Shown: positions 8,823-17,227 of the stretch, piece after piece
Position numbering within the stretch: the first letter of the stretch is position 1
Layout: every line of letters begins with the position of its first letter
Assembly (NCBI GenBank): GCA_002441545.1
Contig: DJWL01000186.1
Coordinates: 15,769 to 79,768 of the forward strand
Length of the DNA stretch: 64,000 nucleotides
Direction of reading: 5' to 3'
From: Flavobacteriaceae bacterium UBA6231
Lineage (GTDB): Bacteria; Bacteroidota; Bacteroidia; Flavobacteriales; Flavobacteriaceae
The notes under the pieces: model-generated
What the model saw: the letters and a program-made list of their open reading frames with translations, nothing else
Database searches by the model: none
What the model was told of the DNA's origin: nothing
Translations under genes and position numbers: made by a program

Positions 8823-9338
8823 TTACTCTTCTTTTTTCATTATTAACCCAGCAATAAGAGAATAAATCAAGCCAAAGATAGCACTCATAGCAATCCAAAT
8901 GGTTGTGCCTACTAATGGATTTGAGAATATTTCCCTCATCGGGGCAGTTTTTTCAATCATTTCTTCTGTCATTTTACCGCTTTCAAGCATTCTATCTAAT
9001 TCAGATTGAACAGCTTCTTGCATAAATCCAGGGTCAATAACATAATTAAACAATAAATTGTAAACTGCATAAACTAATGCACTAATTATTGCTACAGCAA
9101 TACCAACTTTTAAAGCATCACCCAACGATAAAATATTTCCTTGTTGTTTTTTATAATTACTTATAGCATAAAAAACCATTACTGGAAAAGCAATGTAGTA
9201 TAAATACATTGGCCATTGAATTCCTTTTAGTTGCATTCCTGTAATATACATAATCACTGCAATTACAATTAGAATCAATCCTAAAATAATTCCATAATTC
9301 CTAGCAAATTTACCTGGTGAAAGTTTTTGAGATTCCAT
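8823..9338 (-). CDS. DUF4199 membrane protein
   Basis: 171 aa with about four transmembrane segments (residues 12-32, 38-56, 74-96 and 146-166) and a soluble helical stretch with several Met/Glu between helices 3 and 4. The overall pattern and GxxLGDALKVGIAVA-like segment fit DUF4199, a Bacteroidota family of unknown function that is commonly encoded next to family 2 glycosyltransferases, as here. A partner or regulator role for the glycosyltransferase is inference only. Expressed from a TATCTTTG box at 9378-9385. Confidence 0.8.
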   Translation of the reverse strand: MESQKLSPGKFARNYGIILGLILIVIAVIMYITGMQLKGIQWPMYLYYIAFPVMVFYAISNYKKQQGNILSLGDALKVGIAVAIISALVYAVYNLLFNYVIDPGFMQEAVQSELDRMLESGKMTEEMIEKTAPMREIFSNPLVGTTIWIAMSAIFGLIYSLIAGLIMKKEE

Positions 9339-9377
9339 TTTTTTTTGGTTTAAAAATTTAGTTGTTTAGTTAGTAAA

Positions 9378-9385
9378 CAAAGATA
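9378..9385 (-). promoter_or_regulatory. -7 promoter box of the DUF4199-glycosyltransferase operon
   Basis: Minus-strand TATCTTTG, about 40 nt upstream of ATG 9338, back to back with the rpmE2 promoter on the other strand. Confidence 0.55.
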
Positions 9386-9430
9386 ATAAAACGTTACGTA
9401 AAGGAGTAAAATAAAAAATATTAAAAAATA

Positions 9431-9460
9431 TTGTTCATTTAAAAAAATAGCTTAAATTTG
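9431..9460 (+). promoter_or_regulatory. Promoter of the L31 gene
   Basis: TTG at 9431-9433, 19 nt, then TAAATTTG at 9453-9460: a full match to the Bacteroidota TTG-N19-TAnnTTTG arrangement, 38 nt before the ATG. Confidence 0.75.
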
Positions 9461-9497
9461 CACTTCCAAAATTGAAAAGAATATAAAGCGTAAAGCG

Positions 9498-9749
9498 ATG
9501 AAAAAAGGTATACATCCAGAAAATTATAGAATAGTAGCATTTAAAGACATGTCTAATGATGATGTTTTCTTAACTAAATCTACTGCAAATACTAATGAAA
9601 CTATAGAGGTTGATGGTGTTCAATATCCAGTTGTAAAAATGGAAATTTCAAGAACTTCTCACCCATATTATACTGGTAAATCTAAATTAGTAGACACAGC
9701 TGGACGTATTGATAAGTTTAAAAACAAATATGCTAAGTTTAATAAATAA
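9498..9749 (+). CDS. rpmE2: 50S ribosomal protein L31 type B
   Basis: 83 aa, starting MKKGIHPENYRIVAFKDMS and containing TGKSKLVDTAGRIDKFKNKY, the signature region of type B L31. There is no cysteine, so this is the zinc-independent form. It has its own promoter at 9431-9460 and its own terminator at 9771-9801, so it is a monocistronic unit between a divergent operon and the sugar nucleotidyltransferase gene. Confidence 0.95.
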   Translation: MKKGIHPENYRIVAFKDMSNDDVFLTKSTANTNETIEVDGVQYPVVKMEISRTSHPYYTGKSKLVDTAGRIDKFKNKYAKFNK

Positions 9750-9770
9750 ACTTAGTTTCAAATAATATTT

Positions 9771-9801
9771 AAAGCCTTTCTAACATTGAAAGGCTTTTTT
9801 A
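9771..9801 (+). terminator. Terminator of the L31 gene
   Basis: Perfect 10-bp arms AAAGCCTTTC / GAAAGGCTTT with a 7-base loop, followed by a T run. Confidence 0.85.
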
Positions 9802-9886
9802 TTTTCTACAATTACCCTACATTTGAATATATAAATATTGGTTTGAACTTATTTATAAAACTTCAAGCTTCTAACTCAAATTTAAC

Positions 9887-11062
9887 ATGAACTATATTCT
9901 TTTTGATGGCCCTTTTCGTGACAATTTATTGCCATTTACATATACAAGACCAGTTGCAGATATAAGAGTTGGTATTTTATCCATTCGCGAAAAGTGGGAA
10001 GCTTACTTAGATTCAACAACAACTACTATTACAGAAGATTATTTGTCTGATAAATATCCAATGGTAGAAATGGAAGAGAATATCATGATTAATGCTTCAT
10101 TTCTTCCAAATTTAGAATTATCAGAAATGATAAAAAGCCTGGAAAAAAATCAAGCTATTTTTAAAGACGAAGATATTATTGCGTTTTTTACTAACGAAGC
10201 CCAAGATGATATTGATTTTTCAACCTATGAAGCGTTAGAGTTTAATGATGATATAATTAAAATAGAAAATACTTGGGATATTTTCTCGAAAAATGGAGAA
10301 GCAATTCAAGAAGATTTTAACTTCTTAACCAAAGATAGAAAATCAAAACCAATTCCTTCTAGTAATAATGTCATGGCACCCGAAAACATTTTTATTGAAG
10401 AAGGTGTAGAAATTGAATTTGCGACTTTAAATGCTTCAAAAGGCCCAATCTACATAGGTAAGAACACTTTGGTAATGGAAGGTTCTCTTTTGCGTGGACC
10501 TTTAGCTTTGTGTGAAGGCTCCATTGTAAAACTAGGTGCTAGAATTTATGGGCCAACAACTGTAGGGCCTTATTGTAAAATTGGAGGAGAAGTAAACAAT
10601 GCAGTTTTATTTGCATATTCAAATAAGGGACATGATGGCTTTTTAGGAAACTCTGTTTTAGGTGAATGGTGTAATTTAGGTGCAGACACAAATACTTCAA
10701 ATCTTAAAAATGATTATTCTGAAGTACGTTTATGGAATTATAAAACTGAAAGCTTCACCAAAACAGGTTTACAGTTTTGTGGTTTAATGATGGGCGATCA
10801 TAGTAAATGCGCTATAAATACTATGTTTAATACAGGAACTGTTGTAGGTGTTAATGCTAATATTTTTGGCAGTGGATTTCCTAGAAATTTTATCCCAAGT
10901 TTTTCTTGGGGCGGTCATGGTGGATTTACAACCTACTTACCCAAAAAGGCTTTTGAAGTTGCTAAACTTGTTATGGAAAGAAGAGACATTGAATTTACCG
11001 AACAAGATGCAGCGATTTTAGAACACGTTTTTGAAGAAACTAAAAAATTTAGAAGAGAATAA
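9887..11062 (+). CDS. Alternative GlmU-type sugar nucleotidyltransferase/acetyltransferase
   Basis: 391 aa. The N-terminal part, MNYILFDGPFRDNLLPFTYTRPVADIR in outline, is the diverged nucleotidyltransferase domain of the Bacteroidota GlmU-like family. The C-terminal half (about 150-330) is a left-handed beta-helix with hexapeptide-like turns such as GPIYIGKNT, GPLALCEGS and GPYCKIGGEVNN. It probably makes UDP-GlcNAc or a related activated sugar for cell-wall or LPS synthesis. The leading GxGTRM loop of standard GlmU is absent, which is typical of this family. Not obviously in an operon; the PD40 gene follows 39 nt downstream on the same strand. Confidence 0.85.
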   Translation: MNYILFDGPFRDNLLPFTYTRPVADIRVGILSIREKWEAYLDSTTTTITEDYLSDKYPMVEMEENIMINASFLPNLELSEMIKSLEKNQAIFKDEDIIAFFTNEAQDDIDFSTYEALEFNDDIIKIENTWDIFSKNGEAIQEDFNFLTKDRKSKPIPSSNNVMAPENIFIEEGVEIEFATLNASKGPIYIGKNTLVMEGSLLRGPLALCEGSIVKLGARIYGPTTVGPYCKIGGEVNNAVLFAYSNKGHDGFLGNSVLGEWCNLGADTNTSNLKNDYSEVRLWNYKTESFTKTGLQFCGLMMGDHSKCAINTMFNTGTVVGVNANIFGSGFPRNFIPSFSWGGHGGFTTYLPKKAFEVAKLVMERRDIEFTEQDAAILEHVFEETKKFRRE

Positions 11063-11101
11063 ATATCTTTTTTTAACTTTAATTTAATTTTTATTAAAGT
11101 T

Positions 11102-12019
11102 ATGAAGAGTTTTGTTTCTTTTTTATCTTGTTTTTATTTCTTTTTTGGGTTTTCTCAATCAGAACCATTTACTATAAAAAATATAAGCTTGAATAGTGAT
11201 AAACCACATTTTGGTTTATCATTCATTCCAAACAACCAAGTTTTATTTACTTCTTATTTATTAAATAAAAACGGAAAGGTTAAATCATATTTAAGTGATG
11301 GAATATTAACTCTTTACGTTGGAAATAAAGCTGAATCAGGAGATATTATAAATGTAGAATCTTTGTTAATTGATAGTAAGGAAGATATTTCACATATAAC
11401 AAGTGCTTTTATTTCTCCAGATGGAAAAAGCTTATACGTTACTACCAATTATATTAATAGAAAAAACAAGCCAAAAGGAAACTTTAAAAAAACCAATTTT
11501 CATATAGAAATAGCAGAATATGTTGAAGGTCAAGGTTGGACTAATTTTAAAGCAGTGCCATTTTGCAAGCCTCAATATTCTTATGCACATCCTTCATTAA
11601 GTCCAGATGGGAAGACATTGTTTTTTACTGCAAATATTAGAGGAGGTAAAGAAATGGCGAAAGGTCCTTCTGATATTTTTAAAGTTGAAGTCTTAGGAAA
11701 TAATACATATAGCGAGCCAAAAAATTTAGGCTCTCAAGTAAATTCTTATAGTACGGAAATGTTTCCTTTTATGAGTTATAACAATATCCTGTATTTTGCA
11801 TCAAACAGAGCTAATGGTGTTGGTGGATTTGATATTTATAAAAGTGAGATGAATGAAAAGGGCATTTTTGAAAAAGCAAAAGCATTGCCTCAACCAATTA
11901 ATAGTAAGTCTGATGATTTATGTTTTGTTATTGATAAGACAGGTAAATCAGGCTATTTTTCTTCTAAACGTGAAGAAGGAAAAGGAGAAGATGATATTTA
12001 TTATTTTACTGTTGATTAA
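11102..12019 (+). CDS. Exported PD40/TolB-like beta-propeller protein
   Basis: 305 aa with a signal peptide (about 1-18, ending FGFSQS). Repeats of the WD40-like PD40 type are seen at SPDGKSLYVTTN, SPDGKTLFFTAN, NNILYFASNRANGVGGFDIYKSE and KSGYFSSKREEGKGEDDIYY. Related proteins in Bacteroidota carry an additional OmpA-like C-terminal domain that this one lacks, so it ends with the propeller. Predicted periplasmic or surface location. Function unknown; such propellers usually mediate protein contacts. Confidence 0.78.
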   Translation: MKSFVSFLSCFYFFFGFSQSEPFTIKNISLNSDKPHFGLSFIPNNQVLFTSYLLNKNGKVKSYLSDGILTLYVGNKAESGDIINVESLLIDSKEDISHITSAFISPDGKSLYVTTNYINRKNKPKGNFKKTNFHIEIAEYVEGQGWTNFKAVPFCKPQYSYAHPSLSPDGKTLFFTANIRGGKEMAKGPSDIFKVEVLGNNTYSEPKNLGSQVNSYSTEMFPFMSYNNILYFASNRANGVGGFDIYKSEMNEKGIFEKAKALPQPINSKSDDLCFVIDKTGKSGYFSSKREEGKGEDDIYYFTVD

Positions 12020-12221
12020 TGTTCTGCAAATCCAATTATTTTAAGAACTGATTCTTCATTATTTACTCTATTCTTTATAAGAAAATATCATTTTATTTAT
12101 AAAGTTTAGTGACTTTTTTTAATTCTTGTGTCATAATTAACAGTTGAAGTTTAATCATTGCTATTAATAACATTCACTGACTCTCAAATCGGCTAAAAGA
12201 TTGTCTTTTAGTTTTAAGGCG

Positions 12222-12251
12222 GAGCGTTTCTATATGAAACGCTCTTTTTTT
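12222..12251 (+). terminator. Intrinsic terminator upstream of mtaB
   Basis: 9-bp GC-containing stem GAGCGTTTC/GAAACGCTC, 5-base loop, seven-T tail. It ends transcription of the PD40 gene or of an unrecognised small RNA. Confidence 0.8.
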
Positions 12252-12253
12252 AT

Positions 12254-12261
12254 TACATTTG
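12254..12261 (+). promoter_or_regulatory. -7 promoter box of mtaB
   Basis: TACATTTG directly after the terminator T run and 18 nt before ATG 12280. It contains an in-frame TTG (12259) that should not be taken as the start codon. Confidence 0.6.
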
Positions 12262-12279
12262 CACGATTTTATAAGAGAA

Positions 12280-13611
12280 ATGAGTACCAAAAAAAAAGTT
12301 GCCTTTTACACGTTAGGATGTAAACTTAATTTTTCTGAAACATCTACCATAGCAAGAAGTTTTACAGAAGAAGGTTTTAATCGTGTTGATTTTTCAGAAA
12401 ACGCAGATATTTATGTAATTAATACCTGTTCGGTAACTGAAAATGCAGATAAACGCTTTAAAACCATTGTAAAGCAGGCTCAAAAAATTAACCCTAATGC
12501 TTTTGTTGCCGCAGTTGGTTGTTATGCCCAACTAAAACCGCAAGAACTGGCAGATGTTAATGGTGTAGATTTGGTTTTGGGTGCTACTGAAAAATTTAAA
12601 ATTACTGATTATTTAAATGACCTTTCTAAAAACGATTTTGGAGAAGTACATTCTTGCGAGATAGAAGAAGCCGATTTTTATGTAGGATCTTATTCAATAG
12701 GTGATAGAACTCGTGCCTTTTTAAAAGTTCAAGATGGTTGTGATTATAAATGTACGTATTGTACAATTCCATTAGCAAGGGGAATTTCTCGTAGTGATGC
12801 ATTAGAAAATGTGTTGAAAAACGCCAAGGAAATAGCAGAACAAAATATAAAAGAAATTGTACTAACGGGAGTTAATATTGGAGATTATGGTAAAGGTGAG
12901 TTTGGAAACAAAACACACGAACATACCTTTTTAGACTTAGTTACTCAATTGGATAAAGTAGAAGGTATTGAACGCTTGCGAATTTCGTCTATTGAACCTA
13001 ATCTTTTAAAAAATGAAACTATTGATTTGGTTTCAAAATCCAGAGCATTTGTACCACATTTTCATATTCCTTTACAATCAGGAAGTAATGAAATTCTAAA
13101 AAAAATGAAACGTCGCTATTTGCGAGAGTTATATGTAGACAGAGTTTCAAAGATAAAAGAAGTCATGTCTAATGCATGTATAGGTGTTGATGTTATTGTA
13201 GGTTTTCCTGGTGAAACCGATGAACTTTTTTTAGAAACCTATAATTTTTTGAATGAATTAGATATTTCATACTTACACGTGTTTACTTATTCTGAACGTG
13301 ATAATACAGAAGCCTCAGAAATGGCTGGAATAGTTCCAATGAATGTGAGGAATAAGCGTAGTAAAATGTTACGCGGTCTATCGGTTAAAAAACGAAGAGC
13401 CTTTTACGAAAGCCAGTTAGGGTTAACTAAAACAGTTTTGTTTGAGAGCGAAAATAAAGAAGGTTATATTCATGGGTTTACAGAAAATTATGTGAAGGTA
13501 AAAACACCATGGAATCCTGAACTGGTTAATACTTTGCATGATATTGAGCTTACTAAAATTGATAAAGATGGTTTAGTGAGATTTGAGTTTTCTGAAGTGT
13601 TTTCAAAGTAA
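12280..13611 (+). CDS. mtaB: tRNA (N6-L-threonylcarbamoyladenosine(37)-C2)-methylthiotransferase MtaB
   Basis: 443 aa radical-SAM methylthiotransferase that converts t6A37 to ms2t6A37 in ANN-decoding tRNAs. The N-terminal MTTase domain has its three cluster-binding Cys in TLGCKLN, NTCSVTENAD and VGCYAQLKP. The radical-SAM CxxxCxxC is in DGCDYKCTYCTIPLARG. A TRAM-like C-terminal region ends the protein. The short N-terminal extension possible from TTG 12259 overlaps the -7 box, so ATG 12280 (MSTKKKV) is chosen. Confidence 0.93.
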   Translation: MSTKKKVAFYTLGCKLNFSETSTIARSFTEEGFNRVDFSENADIYVINTCSVTENADKRFKTIVKQAQKINPNAFVAAVGCYAQLKPQELADVNGVDLVLGATEKFKITDYLNDLSKNDFGEVHSCEIEEADFYVGSYSIGDRTRAFLKVQDGCDYKCTYCTIPLARGISRSDALENVLKNAKEIAEQNIKEIVLTGVNIGDYGKGEFGNKTHEHTFLDLVTQLDKVEGIERLRISSIEPNLLKNETIDLVSKSRAFVPHFHIPLQSGSNEILKKMKRRYLRELYVDRVSKIKEVMSNACIGVDVIVGFPGETDELFLETYNFLNELDISYLHVFTYSERDNTEASEMAGIVPMNVRNKRSKMLRGLSVKKRRAFYESQLGLTKTVLFESENKEGYIHGFTENYVKVKTPWNPELVNTLHDIELTKIDKDGLVRFEFSEVFSK

Positions 13612-13689
13612 AAACCTTTGTTTTATTACAATTCAACACGATTTCTTTTCCATTAACCCGATTTTTTTTACAGCATAAACCTTATTGTA

Positions 13690-13697
13690 TAGTTTTG
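13690..13697 (+). promoter_or_regulatory. -7 promoter box of the lipocalin-like gene
   Basis: TAGTTTTG, 24 nt before ATG 13722. The TTG inside it (13695) is therefore not a start codon. Confidence 0.5.
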
Positions 13698-13721
13698 GTT
13701 CAAATCTTTAGACCCCAAATC

Positions 13722-14216
13722 ATGAAGAGAATCCTTTTTATTATTAGTACAATTTTTTTGGTTTCATGTTCAAATGAAACAATTGATATGTCTGCTGTTG
13801 GCACATGGAAGCTTACCGGTTATAATGTATCTAGTGGTTTTGATTTAAATAATGACGGCATTAAAAGTTTAAATTTATTGAACGAGTTTGAATGCGAAAA
13901 CCATGAAACTCTAACCTTCGAATTAAATGGCGTTGTATCATCTATAGAAACATTTAACCCAGAAGTTGATGTTATTTTGGTTGATGAAGCAACAAATGAA
14001 TATGTTTTTAATGTAGCCTGCGATTTAGAAGGTGTGATAGGTTTTGCTTCAAACTATTCTCAAAACGGAGAAATTGTTACATATAATAACAAAAATGCTA
14101 TTATAATCGGAAATGAATTATCGGTAGTTTTTGAAGATGCAATTAAAATTTATAATTCAGATTTAACACAAGTAATATCTACTGAAAATCTTACTTTAGT
14201 TTATACAAAGCAATAG
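13722..14216 (+). CDS. Small lipocalin-like lipoprotein
   Basis: 164 aa. The signal peptide MKRILFIISTIFLVSC gives a lipobox with Cys16. The mature part opens with VGTWKLTGYNVSSG, the G-x-W motif that begins lipocalin-like Bacteroidota lipoproteins, followed by alternating beta-strand-like segments. Ligand and role unknown. Monocistronic: own promoter box and own terminator, convergent with the acetyltransferase gene. Confidence 0.72.
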   Translation: MKRILFIISTIFLVSCSNETIDMSAVGTWKLTGYNVSSGFDLNNDGIKSLNLLNEFECENHETLTFELNGVVSSIETFNPEVDVILVDEATNEYVFNVACDLEGVIGFASNYSQNGEIVTYNNKNAIIIGNELSVVFEDAIKIYNSDLTQVISTENLTLVYTKQ

Positions 14217-14238
14217 ATTCATTTTATATATAAAACAA

Positions 14239-14269
14239 AAAAATCCAAAACTTATGTTTTGGATTTTTT
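14239..14269. terminator. Bidirectional terminator between convergent genes
   Basis: Arms AAAAATCCAAAAC / GTTTTGGATTTTT around a 4-base loop, with A and T runs on both sides; serves the lipocalin-like gene and the acetyltransferase gene. Confidence 0.8.
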
Positions 14270-14289
14270 AATAACTTTATTTTTTCAAA

Positions 14290-14586
14290 TTAAATTCTTA
14301 AGCCTACCGGAAGCATACGTTTATACTTCCTGTTACTTCTAACAAATTTGGCAATTTCTGGACTTGTAGGTACTATACTTAAATTACGCTCATCAATTTG
14401 TTCAAAAACAGCAGCTAAAAATTCAGTGCTAAAATTTTCGTCATGAATACCATCTGGAATGATAAGTTTTGTTAAGAATATCTTTCTATCTTGTAGAGAA
14501 TATTCAATTTTGGCTAAATTGTCATCGATTTTTATTTCGAACTGACGTAAAAAATCATTGTCTATTAATTCTGCAGCATCTATCAT
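14290..14586 (-). CDS. YidJ/Gcn5-like N-acetyltransferase (short GNAT)
   Basis: 98 aa. The pattern LTKLIIPDGIHDENFSTEFLAAVFEQ then LSIVPTSPEIAKFVRSNRKY corresponds to the short GNAT family (Acetyltransf_CG), in which a strand, an acyl-CoA binding loop and a final P-x-x-x-x-F/Y-x-x-x-x-x-Y helix are conserved. The usual RGxG/A loop is replaced by a shorter DGIHDENF here, so CoA binding may be altered. An upstream in-frame TTG at 14652 lies inside the TAAATTTG promoter box, so ATG 14586 (MIDAAELIDND) is used. Confidence 0.65.
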   Translation of the reverse strand: MIDAAELIDNDFLRQFEIKIDDNLAKIEYSLQDRKIFLTKLIIPDGIHDENFSTEFLAAVFEQIDERNLSIVPTSPEIAKFVRSNRKYKRMLPVGLRI

Positions 14587-14649
14587 GGTAAAGAGTTTTA
14601 TTTCTATAGAATTCAAATAGTGAGTACTATTTTGTATAGTTTTGTAATA

Positions 14650-14657
14650 CAAATTTA
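14650..14657 (-). promoter_or_regulatory. -7 promoter box of the acetyltransferase gene
   Basis: Minus-strand TAAATTTG; the predicted leader to ATG 14586 is about 55 nt. Confidence 0.55.
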
Positions 14658-14701
14658 CAAAAAAAATAGTTAATAACGAGGTAGTTTAAGGTTAAAACCT
14701 T

Positions 14702-15364
14702 ATGAATCAAGATATAATACACGTTTACTTTATGCCAGGAATGGCTGCAAGTCCAAAGATATTTGAGTACATTGAATTGCCAAAATCTCAATTTGAAAGT
14801 CATTATTTAGAATGGATGATACCTATTGATAGTGAATCACTTAGTAATTATGCATTACGATTGTCTAAGAAAATTGAGCATGAAAATTGTGTTTTAATAG
14901 GTGTCTCATTTGGTGGTGTTTTGGTACAGGAAATAAGTAAACATATAAGTGTTAAAAAATTAATTATTGTTTCTAGCGTTAAATCAATAAGTGAATTGCC
15001 GAAAAAAATGCTTATTGCTAAAATGACTAAAGCATATAAGTTAATACCTGTTAAATTGGTTAGTAATATTGATTTATTAGGGAAATATGTGTTTGGTAAT
15101 AATATATCAAAACGATTTGAATTATATAAAAAATATTTATCAGTTAATGATAGCAGATATTTAAATTGGGCCATAGAAAACATGATTTGTTGGAATCAGG
15201 AAGAAATTATTCCAAACATTATCCATATACATGGAGATAAAGACCCAGTATTTCCAATATCTAGTATTAAGAGTTGCATCACAGTTACAAACGGAACACA
15301 TATCATGATATTGAACAAGTTTAAATGGTTTAATGAGAACTTACCCAAACTTATTTTGGGTTAA
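14702..15364 (+). CDS. Alpha/beta hydrolase
   Basis: 220 aa. The nucleophile elbow is GVSFGG (Ser near residue 65), the acid is likely the Asp in HIHGDKDPVFP (near 180), and the base the His in VTNGTHIMIL (near 200). The size and plain core fold fit small carboxylesterase/YqiA-like hydrolases. No signal peptide, so cytoplasmic. Substrate unknown. It lies 47 nt before a lytic transglycosylase gene on the same strand and may be co-transcribed. Confidence 0.78.
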   Translation: MNQDIIHVYFMPGMAASPKIFEYIELPKSQFESHYLEWMIPIDSESLSNYALRLSKKIEHENCVLIGVSFGGVLVQEISKHISVKKLIIVSSVKSISELPKKMLIAKMTKAYKLIPVKLVSNIDLLGKYVFGNNISKRFELYKKYLSVNDSRYLNWAIENMICWNQEEIIPNIIHIHGDKDPVFPISSIKSCITVTNGTHIMILNKFKWFNENLPKLILG

Positions 15365-15411
15365 TATTGAAATGAAGCTTTAATTTTTTAATTTTATAAA
15401 AAAATAGAAAA

Positions 15412-16332
15412 ATGAAAAATATACTTGCAATTATAGGATTGTTTAGTGTTTGTGGGCTATTTATTTACGCCATACAAGACGCTAAAACAGATGAGAATTT
15501 TGAAAAAAAACTTATCAATGATTATAATGTTTATGCATTACAAGTTCCTGATGATTTAAGTTTTGCTGGAGAATCTATGCCAATTAAAGATCCTGAAGTT
15601 TATGAGCGAATGGATAAAGAATTGTTGGTTAATACGTATTGGCAATCAAACGGATTATTAATGTTTAAACGTGCTAAAAAATATTTTCCGGTTATTGAGC
15701 CAATCTTAAAGAAGAATGGAATCCCTGATGATTTTAAATATTTAGCTGTTATTGAAAGTGGTTTAACTAATGCAGTGTCAAGTGCTAAAGCAACAGGTGT
15801 TTGGCAAATTATGCAGGCAACTGCAAAGGAAAATGGTTTGGAAGTTAATGATAATGTTGATGAACGTTATAATTTAGAAAAGTCTACAGAAGTAGCTTGT
15901 AAATACCTTTTAAAATCAAAAGAAAAATTAGGGTCATGGACGCTAGCTGCAGCTGCTTACAATGCAGGAGATGCTGGTATTTCTAGACGTTTAAACGAGC
16001 AAAATGTATCAAACTATTATGACTTGTTATTAGGTGAAGAAACAGGAAGATATGTGTTTAGAATTGTAGCTTTAAAAGAAATATTAACACATCCTGATGT
16101 ATATGGATTCAATTTCAGAGAGAAAGATTTATATTCTCAAATACCAACATATAAAGTAGAAGTTGATACATCTGTTTCAGATTTCACAAAATTTGCTGAA
16201 GGTTTTGGAATCAACTATAAAATTTTAAAGGTTCACAATCCTTGGTTAAGAGATAGATTTCTTTTAAATAAAACAAGAAAAAGATATATAATTAATATTC
16301 CTGAAAAGGGGTATTATGATACTGTTCAATAA
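15412..16332 (+). CDS. Lytic murein transglycosylase (SLT domain, MltD-like)
   Basis: 306 aa with an N-terminal hydrophobic segment (about 3-20), so exported or anchored. The SLT domain spans about 100-230: the catalytic Glu is in LAVIESGLTN, followed by GVWQIMQATAK and LAAAAYNAGDAG. It cleaves peptidoglycan glycan strands to 1,6-anhydro products. No LysM repeat is visible; the C-terminus (YKVEVDTSVSDFTKFAEGF...) resembles a single degenerate LysM-like or MltD linker region. Convergent with the TPR gene. Confidence 0.88.
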   Translation: MKNILAIIGLFSVCGLFIYAIQDAKTDENFEKKLINDYNVYALQVPDDLSFAGESMPIKDPEVYERMDKELLVNTYWQSNGLLMFKRAKKYFPVIEPILKKNGIPDDFKYLAVIESGLTNAVSSAKATGVWQIMQATAKENGLEVNDNVDERYNLEKSTEVACKYLLKSKEKLGSWTLAAAAYNAGDAGISRRLNEQNVSNYYDLLLGEETGRYVFRIVALKEILTHPDVYGFNFREKDLYSQIPTYKVEVDTSVSDFTKFAEGFGINYKILKVHNPWLRDRFLLNKTRKRYIINIPEKGYYDTVQ

Positions 16333-16367
16333 CAAAAAAGGAGAAGTTTAACTTCTCCTTTTTTGTT
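16331..16367. terminator. Bidirectional terminator
   Basis: Near-perfect 18-bp arms AACAAAAAAGGAGAAGTT and complement around a single T. The stem includes the last codons of the minus-strand TPR gene and starts at the transglycosylase stop. Confidence 0.85.
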
Positions 16368-16923
16368 GTCTTATAGAACCACCAGTTCCAAAGTGCTGAT
16401 TAGGTATTTGAGCACGTTTCATGTTTTCTTTCATCATTTTAATTTGGTCTGTTAACATGCCTTGCTTATCAAGTTTTTGAGCTTCAGAAAGCAGTTTTTC
16501 AGCTTCTAATTTTCTGCGTTTAGAAAAAGCAATTCCTGATAAGTTTAATTTAGCCATTGCTAAATCATGATTCATGGATAATCCTAATGAAATGGCTTTT
16601 TTAAAGTATTTCTCAGCTTCATTCATATTGGTCTGTGAGACCATAATACCATGTAAATAGTTATAATACCCTTGTTGTTTGGTTACCAAAGCAGATTCAG
16701 GATTTTTAATTTTGCTTAACCATTTTGTGGCTCCGGCAAAATCCTGTTTTCTTAACCGTAAAAAGGCTAATAAAATAAATTCGTTTTTAAAGTATAAAAA
16801 CACAAATACTGAAGATAAAAGAATTAACATGATACCGTTACCAATATTATTTTCAGTAAATTGATAAATAGCATAGGCTAAAATGCCTGCTGCAATAATA
16901 AGTTTTATAATTTTATTGTACAT
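16348..16923 (-). CDS. Membrane-anchored tetratricopeptide protein (DUF2892-like N-terminus)
   Basis: 191 aa. Two N-terminal transmembrane helices (about 5-22 and 29-47) are followed by a soluble domain with TPR-like helices: FAGATKWLSKIKNPES, GYYNYLHGIMVSQ, EAEKYFKKAISLG and AMAKLNLSGIAFSKRRKLEAEKLLSEAQKL. The basic tail ends GSIRQQKRRS. This pairing is common in Flavobacteriaceae; probable scaffold role at the inner membrane, function not known. Transcribed alone, with about 300 nt of non-coding DNA upstream. Confidence 0.68.
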   Translation of the reverse strand: MYNKIIKLIIAAGILAYAIYQFTENNIGNGIMLILLSSVFVFLYFKNEFILLAFLRLRKQDFAGATKWLSKIKNPESALVTKQQGYYNYLHGIMVSQTNMNEAEKYFKKAISLGLSMNHDLAMAKLNLSGIAFSKRRKLEAEKLLSEAQKLDKQGMLTDQIKMMKENMKRAQIPNQHFGTGGSIRQQKRRS

Positions 16924-17227
16924 TTTTTAATAAATAAAGGTGTTATAGTCACTATTGTAAAGTGTAATTAGTGTCTAATCTCATTTAGATTACAAAGAAA
17001 CTAAATTTTTATCAAAAGCACCTAATGGAGCATTAACAAAAAAAACTATAGTTCAAGTGGTTTATTATGGTCAATTACTCTAGAGTTTTTAAAATTTAAA
17101 GATTTAAAAAATATTTTTAAAATAACGTTTGTCAAAGTAAAAACTCTTTGTATATTTGCGCTCGGTTTTGGATAACCCCAAAATTAAAAATAACAAATAC
17201 AATTTTCAGATTTAAAGATACTAGACA
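16924..17227. other. Intergenic region holding divergent promoters
   Basis: 304 bases between the TPR gene (minus) and rpmH (plus). The right part contains the clear rpmH promoter and a 60-nt leader. The left part is AT-rich with one small inverted repeat (AATCT/AGATT around 16977-16992). Nothing else recognised. Confidence 0.5.
17129..17158 (+). promoter_or_regulatory. Promoter of rpmH
   Basis: TTG (17129-17131), 19 nt, TATATTTG (17151-17158): full Bacteroidota housekeeping promoter, as expected for a highly expressed ribosomal gene. Confidence 0.8.

Larger units (their letters stand above)
12020..12279 (+). other. Intergenic region with two tandem hairpins before mtaB
   Basis: 260 bases without a gene. 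Two adjacent hairpins lie near its right end: CTAAAAG (12193-12199) / CTTTTAG (12205-12211), and GAGCGTTTC (12222-12230) / GAAACGCTC (12236-12244) followed by seven T. The second is a clean intrinsic terminator, but it lies about 200 nt after the PD40 stop and directly before the mtaB promoter. This leaves room for a small RNA ending at the terminator, or simply a long 3' UTR. Confidence 0.5.
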
